From positions 47,492,001 to 47,556,000 of the forward strand of contig OY292278.1 in NCBI GenBank assembly GCA_958496175.1: DNA of 64,000 nt, given 5' to 3'. Positions 11,840 through 23,845 of the stretch are shown here, one piece after another. The notes under the pieces were generated by a model. It was not told the DNA's origin, ran no database searches, and worked only from the letters and a program-made list of their open reading frames with translations. Each line of letters starts with the position of its first letter. The stretch's first letter is position 1. The stretch is from Sisyra terminalis (taxonomy: Eukaryota; Arthropoda; Insecta; Neuroptera; Sisyridae). Position numbers and translations under genes: made by a program.

Positions 11840-12017
11840 CAGCGGTTCCTAACCTTTTTCAGCCGTGGACCCCCAAGGAAATTAAGCATAATGCCAAGAC
11901 CCCTGAGTGAATAAAAGGTGCAGTTTTCGGACAATATTATATTTTAGTATTCTTTCTTTAAATTAAAAAAATAAAAAACAAACTTTTTCAAATGGGACCA
12001 CAGGTTAATTAACAATG
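11840..12017. mobile_element. Small hAT-type MITE with 8 bp target duplication
   Basis: The left end CAGCGGTTCCTAACCTTTTT followed by a GTGGACCCC phrase is typical of a widespread hAT terminal sequence. The 8-mer GCCTAGAA flanks it on both sides (11832-11839 and 12018-12025), the size expected for hAT insertion. The right end is only weakly inverted relative to the left (shared TAACCT core), so it is diverged. No coding. Confidence 0.7.
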
Positions 12018-12025
12018 GCCTAGAA

Positions 12026-14550
12026 AATTAGTTGAGGATACATGGCTACACAATAATGAAGTAGCTAACAAAAGTTTTCTCCTTAGCTTGTTGTTATTGA
12101 GTGGATTTTTAATCGGTGGTTGTTATTGTATTATTAACGATAAATGCGTAACTTTCCACGTTCAAGTTGAACGATTATTCACCCCTATAAGCAGCGAACA
12201 AGAAATTAATGATATTTTTTTGCTGCTGGAAAATTATGATACTCGCGTGCGTATATATGTGTGCATATGCGTTCATATCAATATCGTAAAGTGTCGTTTT
12301 CGATCTACTTATTGTAACCGTAAATATAACGTTTTAACGTTTGTTTCTCGTTTTTTCTGCAAACAACTAACGTGGATCAATTGTGCGATCGTAATCGCTT
12401 CTAAACGTCATAATAAACAACGTCTTCCAATCGATTGATATGGCCCAAGTCAAATGGGTTGGCAAGAAGTGGGAAAATCCAATTACACCGAGCCGCATCC
12501 AAGTGAAACAGCCATAGAGGAAAGTTGCGCTTCTCTAAATCGTGAGAAAAATATTTTCCTATGATGTCAAATGAGATTGTCTCTGATTTTCGTTTTTGAT
12601 ATTGAATGAAAAATGTGCGTGCTCACACCACTGGTTTAGTACCACTCGTTATCTCGGGATGTCGGGACGTCGATAATAGTTTCACCGCTCCTGGTTTGGC
12701 TGTGATGAAATGCACGGGTGTCGAACAAAGAGCACGCCACTGACAGGAAAAAATAATCGATATTGAAGAATGTCTATCAAATCCTTATTCAGCATCCAAA
12801 CAGGTGTCTCGTGTGCAAGTGATATCGGTAAATTGCATCAATCGCCTCTCTATCAGTTCAATGATTTTTGCACATGCAGTGCAAATGCATTTCGAATGTC
12901 ATTCAAGCATCCTGCACATTTCAACCTTGACTTTTTCATAAAAATAGAAGAAAAAAAAATTAATAAAATAGGCGTAAATCTAGGCAACTTCAAATCCAAG
13001 AAATATATATCTAATATCCATTATTTTTCAATCTAATTATACCTCATCATGAAATTGAAAATAAAGTAAATCTCCATAAACAATTATTTTCGGTGTTCCG
13101 AAACATATTTCGGTCGGTAAATGTAAAATATTTTAATTGAATATTTATTTTTCTTTCGAGTAAAATATATAAATTATTTTAAAATGTGTGCGGTCGACGT
13201 CTCGACGCCGGCGTCATCTAACATATCGGAGAAATTACGACGACAAAATAGACAAAAGACGCCTGCGGCGCCTAAATTTAAATTATCAACAATTTATGTG
13301 TATATACACATAATACGTGTGTGTTATTAACACACGCACATATGTGGGAAAACGTCATTTTCTCACTATATTAATTTTCTTGAATAAATAAATATTTCGT
13401 TCGAATAATAATAAATTAAATCGATAGTGAAATGAGAGAGAACCGGAGCAAATGTGTCAATCACATGGAATCATTTTTTTTTTTTTGGTCTCCAATTTAA
13501 AGTTTTCTGTAGAAAAAATGTGCTCAAGGCTCAATGAAAATTCAAAACTTTTGTATTTTTTTTTGAATTCACCTATTTTGCATAGTCTGCATCGAGGTAC
13601 CTATGGTACAATAAATGCAATGGTTGCTATAATAGTATAATTTTCCTTCCAATGAAGCGAATTAATTAAATTGGTCCATAAATTATTTATATTTCTTATG
13701 AAATCGCCTTAAAGAACAAAGTACAAAACGATAACAATTTATTAATTTAGATTAATAGGTTTTATTATTGGATGGGAAATCGGTAAACTTTAAAATAAAA
13801 AGGAAATTTATTAGTCCATATAAAAGTAAAGGTCTTTGCCTATTGAAAAAATTAAATTAAATCACTTCATGCATTTCTACAAAAAAATTGAATTTTACCA
13901 ACTTCTGGGAAAATTTGAAGGAAATTTTTGCTTTAATTGATAAATTATATCGGTTTTCTCATAAGACATCATGTTTGTTAATAAAAGTTTTGGAGTATAA
14001 GTAAATGGTTATGGTTTTTAAATAATGGATAAAAATATATGTCGTATAACTCTCAATTTCTTCTTTATTACGACGCGAACATTGGCTGTCATCGTCAGGT
14101 AATGATTATTTTATCAGTTGTAAGCAAATTTCATACAGGTAGTTTGATTTAAATAATTTGTCGTTAAGGATATTATTTTGATCTACTTTAAGTGCTCTGT
14201 ATATTTCATATTCTTCCAGGGAATTCATATGTGATCCTTTCGTCATAAAAGTGTTTTGAAAAATTTAAAGTTGTTTTAGAAGAGATTATACTAGATCTCA
14301 CTTTAGAGGAGTAAAAAAGTGGAATTCAAATTGGTGGAAAGCAATTTTCCAACCTTCGATTCGTAGACGAAACAATCATAAATGCGAACAGTGAAAGAGA
14401 GTAATTGGACTTCATTTGAAGACTTCAAATTGTAAGTCAAAATTTCGCTTTAAAAACAATAAGACTAATAATCGTTGATCGCGATAATGATCAAAATTAG
14501 AATAAGAAATTTAGCTGCCAAAATATGATAAAAACATTTTTTTTATGGTT
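12026..14550. other. Largely unique sequence, no gene recognised
   Basis: No coding region that I can support; open frames here are short and lack motifs. A CpG-rich patch at 13185-13285 (GTCGACGTCTCGACGCCGGC) is followed by palindromes TGTGTATATACACA and GTGTGTTATTAACACAC near 13298-13335. None of it matches repeats elsewhere in the window, so it may be ancestral sequence. Function unknown. Confidence 0.4.
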
Positions 14551-14937
14551 CTCAGTTTACGGATTTTTATTAAGACCGAAGGTCTTAATTGGGCGAAGAA
14601 AAATAACCCTTACAAAATCAACGTTCTTCATCCTCAAAAGTAAATTTTAAATTGAAAAATATTAATTCCGGATTATAATTAAGAGTTATATAAAAAAATT
14701 ATTTAAATAACAATCATTTTCTTGGCGATATATGAATTATAAATCGAAAGAAATACCGTTCCAAATGTTCTGTACTCAAAAGTCACTTTAAACGAGAAAT
14801 ACTCAGCTTACTTTGTACAAATCAAGGCACTGTAGTTTTAAATGGCGTAGGATGCATGGGCCAATTATAACACACCGTACAAAGTTCAATCTTTAATTCG
14901 ACCAATCAGTGAATTTGTTACTAAAACTTTATAGATT

Positions 14938-15051
14938 TTAACCAATGACATGATTCTTTGATGTATGTTCCTTATATTTTGTTCCGAAAGATCTACCAGT
15001 TTGGTCAATGTAGAATTTTTCACAGGAACCACATTTAATTTTATATATTCC
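14938..15051 (-). pseudogene. GIY-YIG endonuclease domain remnant of Penelope-like element
   Basis: In this 38-codon frame the minus strand reads GIYKIKCGSCEKFYIDQTGR followed by a short basic stretch, YKEH and a stop. This is the N-terminal GIY-YIG nuclease signature that Penelope-like elements carry after the RT. The second half of the signature is YID rather than YIG, and the frame stops soon after the YKEH residues, so the C-terminal part of the nuclease is lost or shifted. A longer open frame over the same bases (14886-15107) is a shadow in another phase. Confidence 0.8.
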
Positions 15052-15364
15052 GGTTTTGTTTTCCGTTGCAATTTGGTTGTTCTCCTAAGGTTTAAGAATT
15101 TCATCATGCTGTTGTATGTTGAAAATCCGATATTGAAGTAATTTTTCTTTCGGAAGTTGGTGATTGTAAAACTGAATACATTATTGAAGTTTGATTATAT
15201 ATATTTTTGTTTTCTTTTGGTGTAGTTGGTAGAATGAATTTTTTAGTAAATTTCAATAATATTTTGTCCACGATTGAGCTGTTTTATCCGTTAGTAATGG
15301 CTATATGTTTATTTAACTTAATTTTTTCTTCATGAACTTTAGTGCTTAGAGGGAACTTGATAAC

Positions 15365-16148
15365 TCAGTACACTAGACTGTTGAAAGATGTCATTTTTTG
15401 GTTTCTTGGGTGAAATGATGTTTTATGGATGATTGTATTCATTGCTGTTGGTTTTTTGTATATAATGTATGACAACTTTCCATTTTCATTGATGATTGTT
15501 GTGTCTAAAGAGTTAATTGTTTCATTTAGTTCATGTTCTGAAGTGAATTTTATTTTCTGGTTAATTTTGTTCAGATCGGATACCATATTGTCAATCTGTC
15601 GGGTAGTTCCATCAAATAATATAAATGTATCATCTACATATCTTCCATAATATATAATTTTAATTTTGCAGGTATTGTTCATAATATATTTATTTTCAAA
15701 GTGATTCATGTAAATGTCGGCTAGTAGTCCTGATAAAGGGGAACCCATAGCCAAGCCTTCCTTTTGGTGATAAAACTCGATTGAAAGTGAAATAGTTTTG
15801 TTGTAATATGGTGGTTAACAAGTTCATTATGTCATTGATTACCATATAATTATATATTTTGGATGTTATTAGATTATACTCCACAATTTTGATTATTTCT
15901 TCAACAGGGACATTTGTGTATAAATTGACAGTGTCAAGTGATGCCATTTTGATGTTCTGTGGTAACTTTAGGTTTTCAGTATTAATCATCAATTCATATG
16001 TGTTTTTCAATGAATAATTTTCTTTCAATATGATACCTGATTTGATGGTTTGTACTAATTTTTTGGCTAACCAATATCCAGGAGTAATTTTGTAATCCAC
16101 TACCGGTCGGATTGGCTTATTTATTTTTATGGATTTTGGGTAAACCAT
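15365..16148 (-). pseudogene. Penelope-like reverse transcriptase core, frameshifted
   Basis: Two minus-strand frames carry RT motifs. The upstream frame (16148-15696) has INKPIRPVVDYKITPG, followed by SLDTVNLYTNVPVEEI, which contains a fingers/palm Asp motif, and QNYFTFN. The downstream frame (15754-15365) has MGSPLSGLLADIYMNHFE, then YVDDTF with the catalytic Asp pair, then LDTTI and IYKKPTAMNT, the usual Penelope-like signature after the palm. The join near 15765-15790 is a frameshift, since QKEGLAMGSPLSG reads through in the second frame. The PK-IK block just before INKP is also shifted from the usual PKIHK. The protein would normally copy RNA primed at a nicked target. This copy is inactive. 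Confidence 0.88.
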
Positions 16149-16199
16149 GAAGTATTGTAGCTTAAGGTTTTCTTTCTTTTTGAAAATTCGTTTTCAAAA

Positions 16200-16990
16200 A
16201 GGATAGTCGCTTTCATTTATGGTCTTGTATAAAGTTTTGGTCAAGCTCAGAGTTAGATCTTCTTTTATGTGAATTATATTATTTTCTTTGATGAATTGTT
16301 TCGTTTTGTTTGTATATTCATCTTTGTTAATGAGTTCGATGATCTTTCCTTTGTCGACTTTCGTGATATAAGCGTGATTTTTATGTATTTTTTCCTTTTA
16401 TATTGTTAATGTTTAATTGATCTTGATGGAATGAAAATTTAATTTTGTTAATATCATAGTTTCGTGTAAATTTGATTTTAAACTCTTGTAGCTTCTTTTC
16501 ATGATAGATCGTGGTTGGTTCTGGAGGTCTTGATCTGGAAGTGTTCTGATGATTGAATTTGATTTGAGAGTATCTTGTAACATAGTTTAATTTTTTAATT
16601 TTGGTAAATTGAATTCTGGGGCTTTGTTTAATGTGATAAGTTCTTCTTTGGTGAATTTGATATTAGTGCAATTATATAATCTGTCATGAAATTGGTGTGA
16701 GCATCCATGGTAATTGTTGTTAGTTGAAGTTTTTTCAATATTTTTTGATCTTAATATCTTGTTTATTTTTTGTTGTAACTTCAGCTTTTTTCTTTCTATT
16801 TTGGGCAAATATTAATTTGTTGATTTCGTTAATGATGGGTCCAACTGTACATGGATGGACGGTGTTGAGAATTTCTAAGTGAGCTTTTTATAGATAATAT
16901 TTGATTTCATCTTTTTTGCGTAAAAGTGTTTTATATCATAAGGTATCCATCCTTTCTCACCTAATTGTTGCGCTTTCTTGGCACTTGGCG
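16200..16990 (-). pseudogene. N-terminal region of Penelope-like protein, broken
   Basis: Minus-strand translation gives FTKEELITLNKAPEFNLPK (within 16587-16808), which fits the conserved pre-RT block of Penelope-like proteins. ITKVDKGKIIELINKDEY follows at about 16375-16320, and a Leu-rich LTLSLTKTLYKTINESDYP block lies before the RT. Frames change several times. A short residue of the upstream region (KGWIPYDIK) is visible near 16950. Confidence 0.65.
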
Positions 16991-17070
16991 ACGTGTTTTT
17001 GATTTTTGGTTTTTGATGTCGAGTTGGGATGGTTTTAAACTTGAATACATTTTTTTTAAAATATATTGCC

Positions 17071-18470
17071 CGATACCGTTGACTTTGTTATCGTGATATA
17101 TTACTCCTTGGAAAATATAGGTGATTAATTTTATTGCCTATCGAGAAATAAATATCTAAATTATTCCAATTTCCTTTACTTAAAAAAATCATGTTCTACA
17201 TAAATCTTAACGTTTTTAAAAGCTCTAACTTGTGTTTAATTGAATAATATACGCTTCTTCGATTAAATGGGATTTTTTTCTTAGAAATAATCCGCAGTAA
17301 ACTAATTTTAAAAGTTGGATTTAAAAAAAATTACAAGCAGTAAATTTTCAAAATGATTTTTCATTGAAGATAAATGATGTCACTTGGTATGATGATCCAA
17401 AAATTTTACCTTAATTTTTCTTACCGAAATTTTCTTTTATTTGATCGTTATTTATTGTAAATTTGTAATTTTTTGTAAATTACATGTACAAACAAGTTTT
17501 GAGTTTTCTTTTGGGATTTCAAAAGCTTTGTTAAGAAGTCCAACAATACTTTTGTTCAAAGTTTTACCTACTTTTAGCTACTGCTCTTTCTCAACTCTCA
17601 AGTGACATACAGTTTTCTTTTGAAAGGAATGTCTTGTAGAGTCAACTCAATTTTCGGTGTTTTTGTAAGATCTAAAGAATTGGTTCATCCAGGTCTTGGT
17701 TCATGGACCAAAATAAGTTGGGTAGCGAAAAACATCCCTTTGAAGTGTCTCCAAAGTTTCTTCAACAGCTTTTAGTGCTAAAAGATGATTTTATCTTGTA
17801 TTTTGGTGTATTAGAAGCATTTGAGCTTTACTTCTTGGCTCAATTGCCTTAATTGTTGCTGGTATCATTCCCCAATAATAGTTTCATTTGTTTATAGCAA
17901 TTTTTCTTAAGTTCTTAATAAAGTTGATCCATGCCTGGATCTATCCTGGACCCGTCATACTTTCCTGTCTGGCAGGTGCAAAAATTATCATTTTTATAGT
18001 ACAGAAACCAAAATTTTGATGTTTTTATTGATGAAATATTTTCCATATATTTCACACATCAATCGATGCTCATCGTACTTCTTTCCACAAATAGCATTTT
18101 TTGGTCATAAAAATTGAAGTACAAAGAAAGTATGTTGTTAACACTTCAGCTAAATGGTATGGGATGATTTTTGAAGTCAAAGTATAATATTTCGACATGA
18201 ATGTAGATAAAGGTAGCCCATTATTACTTAATTCTTGCTAAGTTGTTTTTTTTTTGAATTCTTCTTAACATATTTGTGCACTAAATCTTATGCCTATCTT
18301 TTGCCACTTTTTGGTATGAGTTTGATGTCGCACCAAAAAGCATCTTTGATTATCAAAGCTTCTTGTATTTGGAAACTACTTTTCTCTTGATGAATATTTC
18401 AAAAATTTTCTTGAGAAAATTGTGTTATTTCGTTAATCTTTAAAGAACGTTATTTTTTCTCTGAAAATCT
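17071..18470 (-). other. Possible decayed coding element, unrecognised
   Basis: Composition is slightly less AT-rich than the flanks. Minus-strand conceptual translations give protein-like pieces between many stops in about 17550-18330, for example KYDEHRLMCEIYGKYF. I cannot assign a family. It may be another degraded transposase or the outer part of the Penelope-like insertion. There are no terminal repeats. Confidence 0.25.
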
Positions 18471-19308
18471 CATATGATTTTAATTTTATTAATGGCACAT
18501 ATATACGAAAATCGTTGTCGAGAAGAACAAGCACTCAGTGACACAATAATAATCATAACAATCACATGCGCATGAAAGCGCTCCTGTAGGAGGAATGACA
18601 GAAAACGCCACATACTATATACAAGAACATCAACACAAACATACGTACAAGGTATATAGCGACAAAGATACAAAGTTCTCATCATGTGCATATTATAAAC
18701 GTTTATTATATGAAACGCGAAATGTTGAATGGGAGGGAAATACGGGAAAACCGGGGGAGTTATATGGGAACGCGACTCGACTATACTCTATGGAGGAGGT
18801 GGGCGTTTGTGTATTGTGTAAGCAGGATAAATTGCTGCGCTCCATTTAATCCGCGACGATCCCGGGAAAATATTACGCGCATTGAACAAGGATGAAAATT
18901 TTCTATCAAAATGTATACATTTTCTTAATGGTAATAATAAATAAACGGGATTTTGGCATAGGAATATTCCGCCATCATCATCATCATATTCCCTATTCGC
19001 CGTTTTCCTCCATCTGATTATTGTCATTATAGTCATCGACGTCGTTGTCGTTGTGAAAATCAATCGCGCGTGTGTTGTATCATTTTGATTAAATCATTTT
19101 TGAAATTGCTTTTCAAAGTGGGGTTGGGCGCTGACGGGAGATGTGGGGGGGTGGGGTGGTGTGGGCATGAAGAAATATCTCATTGATATAAATAAGAAAA
19201 CGTCAGTCGACAGCAATGAATTCAAATACGATCGACAAGAAAAAATAATGAGATTCTAATATATTTTTTTTCATTTCTTAAATTGAAAATTATATCAATT
19301 TTCGACAG
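18471..19308. other. Unique, GC-richer island
   Basis: No gene that I can support, although overlapping open frames exist on both strands at 18470-19063. It includes a short CAT repeat (18974-18988) and a G-rich GGGGGGGTGGGGTGGTG run near 19143. It is not repeated in the window. Confidence 0.4.
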
Positions 19309-19469
19309 CGAAAAAAAAAGTTCTGAAATTTGTTCATATTTGGCATAATTGTACTTCTGGTAAGTACGAATGTGGATACAAAATATTTTTTTCGAATGAT
19401 GATTATTTGCCAAGTTATACGCTTCTAAAGAATTGTCGTTTGTGAAATTCGTATTTTTTGAAAAAAAAA

Positions 19470-22400
19470 ATTCGAATTAATTTTTTTTTTTGAAATATTA
19501 AATACGGCGATTTAAATAGAACATATACCTACTGTTCTTTCTAGATAAAAAATAAAACTGGACATTTTTATTTTTTTTTTAATATACAAAACCAGAAGTA
19601 AACTTTTCAAATCAGAATTTTAGTAACTTCGACCATTTTGATTTTTGATTTTTTTATTTCAAAATATAGCCTAAAGTACATTTATGATACACCAGAAGTT
19701 TCATCTGCAATTAATTCCTCTATCTCCTAAACTATTGCAGATCCCATTATGAAACTTGTGGTGTATCATAAGTGTACTTTAGGCTATATCTTCTTATACA
19801 TAAATTGACTATCTTGCCGTGCGTCCGTGCAGAATGGGCTATGCGCATGCACTCTGATATCCCCACTTTAACATTCAAAGCGTTGGTAGGGATTCTCACT
19901 CACTAATGTATTTATTTGTGAATACGTATTTCGGATTTTCAAGTTTACAATATGTGAAAGCCAAAAAACATAATGCTCCTTTATTAACTAAACTTAACCT
20001 TTTCAGATATATCTAGTTATCGGAGTTTAAATTTATAAGCAGACCCTAAGTTTTTGTTTCTAATAATAAATCAACTTTGTTTTATATTAAGCAGTAATAA
20101 CGTTTCGCTTTTAACGGACTTTGATTGATTATTAAATTTGAAATTTCGATTGCTTATTAAACGTTATCCCTTACAAACTTTGCTACCGTTTTTCACTCTT
20201 TTAGGGGAGAAATTTTTATAAACCCGTTCTTATTATATATCTGCATCGTATAAGGAAGATACTTTCCAAATTTCATCGACACAAATGGGCATTTTTATTT
20301 GAAAATACAATGTAAAACGAAAAAAAATAATGACCTTCTTAATGTTAGTTAACATGACTAAAAAGCTATTCGATTTCGCACATTTGGACGTTATATATAC
20401 AATATTGTTGGAAATAGGTGGAAAGCGTGGAAGTAAATTCGAATATTTTATTTATTTTCAATAACAATAATTGGTTTTCAAATTGTTCTAATTACCGAGT
20501 TAGTATCGAAGATTTTGTATTTGAATTGACAGTGAAATATATGGCAAAAAATTGCTACCTTAATGCTTTTCAGCCGAATATATAATTAGTCCAGATCACA
20601 ACCCTTGGTTCATGAAAAAATAGATTTTAAAAAGTTTGATTGTTGAAAAACGAACCAAAATTTAAAATCGCCTATTTGGTATAAGTACTACATAAATATT
20701 AAAGTTTCATACTTATTTAGTGAAATGACGTTATTAAATGTTGTTATTAAAATGATATAAATAAAAAGACTTATATTTTATTTCTTAATAAAATTTTAGA
20801 TAAAGCTTTTTTTTATATTAACACTTTGATTATTAAGTTTAAAATTTCGATTATTGATTAACTCTACATTATCTCATATTAAACATTTTCTTGAAATAAA
20901 ACCTTTAGTTGCGAATGCAACGGGCGACTACTAGTATTTAATAAATTGAGACAAGGGGATGATGTAAAAAAAAATTACGTTATGGTACTAAAAGATATTA
21001 GAACACAAAAAAATGTTTAAAGGATACTTATTTTTTTTAACTATTGTCTAATATTTTTAAAAATCGGAAAAAATTATATATTGTAGAACGATGATAGAGG
21101 ATTATATAGAAAAAAAAACTAAGGTGTACCAAACGATTTTGGCATAAAAAAAAATTTTTGAAAAAATAAATCATATTTTTAACAATGATCGATCGATCTA
21201 ATTCATGAACGAATTTTTCTCGGAATACTACTTAGTGATATCTTGAAACTCATAAGCACTTTTTTCGGTATTAGCAGTCAGTTTCAGAGAATATTGATTT
21301 TGAAAAAAAAAAAATTTATTTTTTACACAAAAACGCGTCATATTTTAGAGTTGAAACTTGGCTGAGATGTTGTCCATACTGTAAGGTATTTTCAGAAAAA
21401 AAATAAGCCCGATTGCAATGGGTGCATTTTAGTCCATCTTATCTAGCGAGGGCCTTTTTTTTCGAATCAAAAAAATTTGTTTTAATATATTAAATATGGC
21501 GGTTTAAAAAGAAAACTAACTGTTTTTTTTTAATAAAAAATAAAACTGGACATTTATATTTTATTTTTTAAATACAAAACCGAAAGTTAACTTTACAAAT
21601 CAAAATATTAGTAAGTTCGACCATTTTGATTTCTGATTTTTTTATTTCAAATTATAGCTTAAAGTACACTAATGATACACCAGAATTTTCATAATTTATA
21701 ATAAATATTTAAAGAATATTTCTTTTTTTTAACTGTTGTCTAATATTTTTAAAAATCTGAAAAAATTATATTTTGTAGAATGATGATAGAGGATTATATA
21801 GAAAAAAAAAAGCTAAGCTGTACCAAACGATTTTGGCATAAAAAAAATTTTTTGAAAAAATAAATCGTATTTTTAACAATGATCGATCGACCTGATTAAT
21901 GAACGAATTTTTCTCGGAATACTACTTAGTGATATCTTGAAACTCATAAGCACTTTTTTCGGTATTATCAAACAGTTCCAGAGAATATTGATTTTGAAAA
22001 AAAAATATTTTTATTTTTTACACAAAAAAGCGTCATATTTTAGAGTTGAAACTTGGCTGAGATGTTGTCCATACTGTAAGGTATTTTCAGAAAAAAAATT
22101 ATCCCAATTGCAAAGGGGGCATTTTAGTCCATCTTATCTGGCGAGGGCCTTTTTTTCGAATTAAAAAAAAATATTTTAATATATTATATTTGGCGGTTTA
22201 AAAAGAAAACTAACTGTTTTTTTCTGAATAAAAAATAAAACTGGACATTTTTATTTTATTTTTTAAATACAAAACCGAAAGTTAACTTTACAAATCAAAA
22301 TTTTAGTAAGTTCGATCATTGTGATTTCTGATTTTTTATTTCAAAATATAGCCTAAAGTACACTAATGATACACTAGAAGTTTCATAATTTATAATAAAT

Positions 22401-22843
22401 ATTTAAAGAATATTTCTTTTTTTTAACTGTTGTCTAATATTTTTAAAAATCTGAAAAAATTATATATTGTAGAACGATGATAGAGGATTATATAGAAAAA
22501 AAAACTAAGGTGTACCAAACGATTTTGGCATAAAAAAAATTTTTGAAAAAATAAATCGTATTTTTAACAATGATCGATTGATCTGATTAATGAACGACAT
22601 TTTCTCGGAGTACTACTTAGTGATATCTTGAAACTCATAAGTTCTTTTTTTGGTATTATCAAAAACTTTCAGAGAATATTGATTTTGAAAAAAGAAATAT
22701 TTTTATTTTTTACACACAAACGCGTCATATTTTAGAGTTGAAACTTGGCTGAGATGTTGTCCATACTGTAAAGTATTTTCAGAAAAAAAATTAGCCCGAT
22801 TGCAATGGGGGCATTTTAGACCATCTTATCTGGCAAGGGTCTT
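19470..22843 (+). repeat. Three tandem monomers of about 690 bp
   Basis: The monomers start at about 19470, 21463 and 22155, each with a TTCGAAT or TTCGAATTAA start. Each holds AAAACTGGACATTT, CTAAAGTACA with GATACACCAGAA, ACCAAACGATTTTGGCATAA, ATGATCGATCGAC-like sequence, and GAGATGTTGTCCATACTGTA. Each ends at a CATCTTATCTGGCGAGGGCC-like end. Monomer 1 is interrupted at about 19789-20934. It also has an extra palindrome (19668-19788) built from CCTAAAGTACA and GATACACCAGAAGTTTCAT in both orientations. Confidence 0.8.
19789..20934 (+). mobile_element. Non-autonomous Helitron, copy A
   Basis: The 3' end has a perfect short hairpin, GTTGC GAAT GCAAC (20908-20921), then nine bases, then CTAG (20931-20934) followed by T. 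This is the classic Helitron terminus. The 5' start is TC within TCTTCTTATACATAAATTG, preceded by A, so the insertion lies between A and T without target duplication. It has no coding capacity. Copy B (56478-57613) has the same start and end. The exact 5' base could be 19789 or 19792. Confidence 0.85.
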
Positions 22844-23002
22844 TCTCAAAAAATACGAATTTCACAAACGACAATTCTTTAGAAGCGTATAACTCGGCAA
22901 ATAATTATCATTCGAAAAAAATATTTTGTATCCACATTCGTTCTTACTAGAAGTACAATTGTGCCAAATATGAACAAATTTCAGAACATCATTTTTTTCA
23001 CG

Positions 23003-23845
23003 TAATGTAAGTACTGCATAGTCTTTAATTAATGGAGAAGTGGTTGCATTTGGGTATGAGATGTATTTTTACGATGCAGTTAAGGTGAATTTGGTATAGG
23101 ATGGTGCCAAGGCACCAAATAATCCTCAAGAAAAATGACTGTTTTTCGTCTATGTCACTTTACATATCGGTGGAACGATTGTTTTTATCATTTGAACACG
23201 TTTCAATCGTGTGGCATGATCTATGCGACGAGACGCATCACGTCCCGCTTGGTATCCAGACAAGCCAGGTCCCGTTAGTTGGCGTTAGTTTCCCTCCCGT
23301 TCTGGCTCATCTGCCACGCCGATTGCAACATCATTGTCTTCCCGAAGTATCTCTATGATGATTATGTCGTTTATTGTCATGTCAAACATAATAACTAGCG
23401 GACGAAGGAGAAAAACGTGCGTCTGATATGTCCATGAAGATATCATAGAAGTGGCGTCGAACGCATTCTTTCACCTACTGTCATGAATTTATCGAATTAT
23501 CGAAACATCAATTTCAAATCAATTCGGATGTGACGAAAAATGGATATTTTCATGTGTTGGCCCAGCCGGAAATTCAGTTTTTCGGTATACTGCTATTATT
23601 GGTATTGGTATCTAAGTGATGTTCAAATGAGGGCTAAGTGTAAAAAAGAAATGTTTTGGTACAACAATCACGTAGGAATCGTTTGCAATTTTAATTTGGA
23701 AAATTACACGGCTGATTGCGTACGAGTTCGAGAAAGAGTAGCCGTTTCTCACACGTAGGCACGTTTGCATGTGAAATGCATCCGATGCATTCGAAACCAC
23801 CCATTGAGTACCCATGTATGAGTACCCCACAACTAAATGCTGCTA
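23003..23845. other. Unique island, no gene supported
   Basis: GC-richer sequence at 23190-23520 without repeat matches in the window. Open frames (for example 23101-23358) are short and carry no recognisable motif. Confidence 0.4.

Larger units (their letters stand above)
14553..17070 (-). mobile_element. Penelope-like retroelement copy 1, decayed
   Basis: Minus-strand remnants follow the Penelope-like order: an N-terminal region, a DKGK block, the RT core with YVDD, then a GIY-YIG endonuclease. The 3' limit at 14553 is shared with the copy at 26459. Both start, on the plus strand, CTCAGTTTACGGAT and then carry the perfect hairpin AAGACC GAA GGTCTT, so this is probably the true element end. 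The 5' limit near 17070 is only where similarity to Penelope-like proteins fades. Several frameshifts and stops show it is dead. Confidence 0.85.
19309..23002. mobile_element. 3.7 kb unit with about 155 bp inverted ends and three internal 690 bp tandem repeats
   Basis: The left arm 19309-19464 is the reverse complement of 22846-23002 with only scattered mismatches. Shared blocks include GTTCTGAAATTTGTTCATAT and, inward of it, GAATTGTCGTTTGTGAAATT. Between the arms lie three tandem monomers of about 690 bp. The first is split by a Helitron. I see no transposase, and the flanks show no clear target duplication. The structure suggests a composite or satellite-bearing DNA element, and I do not know a family like it. 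Confidence 0.75.

Noticed and set aside
14886..15107. 73-codon open frame at the Penelope-like 3' region
   Set aside because: It reads the wrong phase. The GIY-YIG signature is in another frame (14938-15051).
18595..18895. Two overlapping plus-strand open frames of 84 and 69 codons
   Set aside because: No motif, no splice context, and overlapping minus-strand frames of equal quality.
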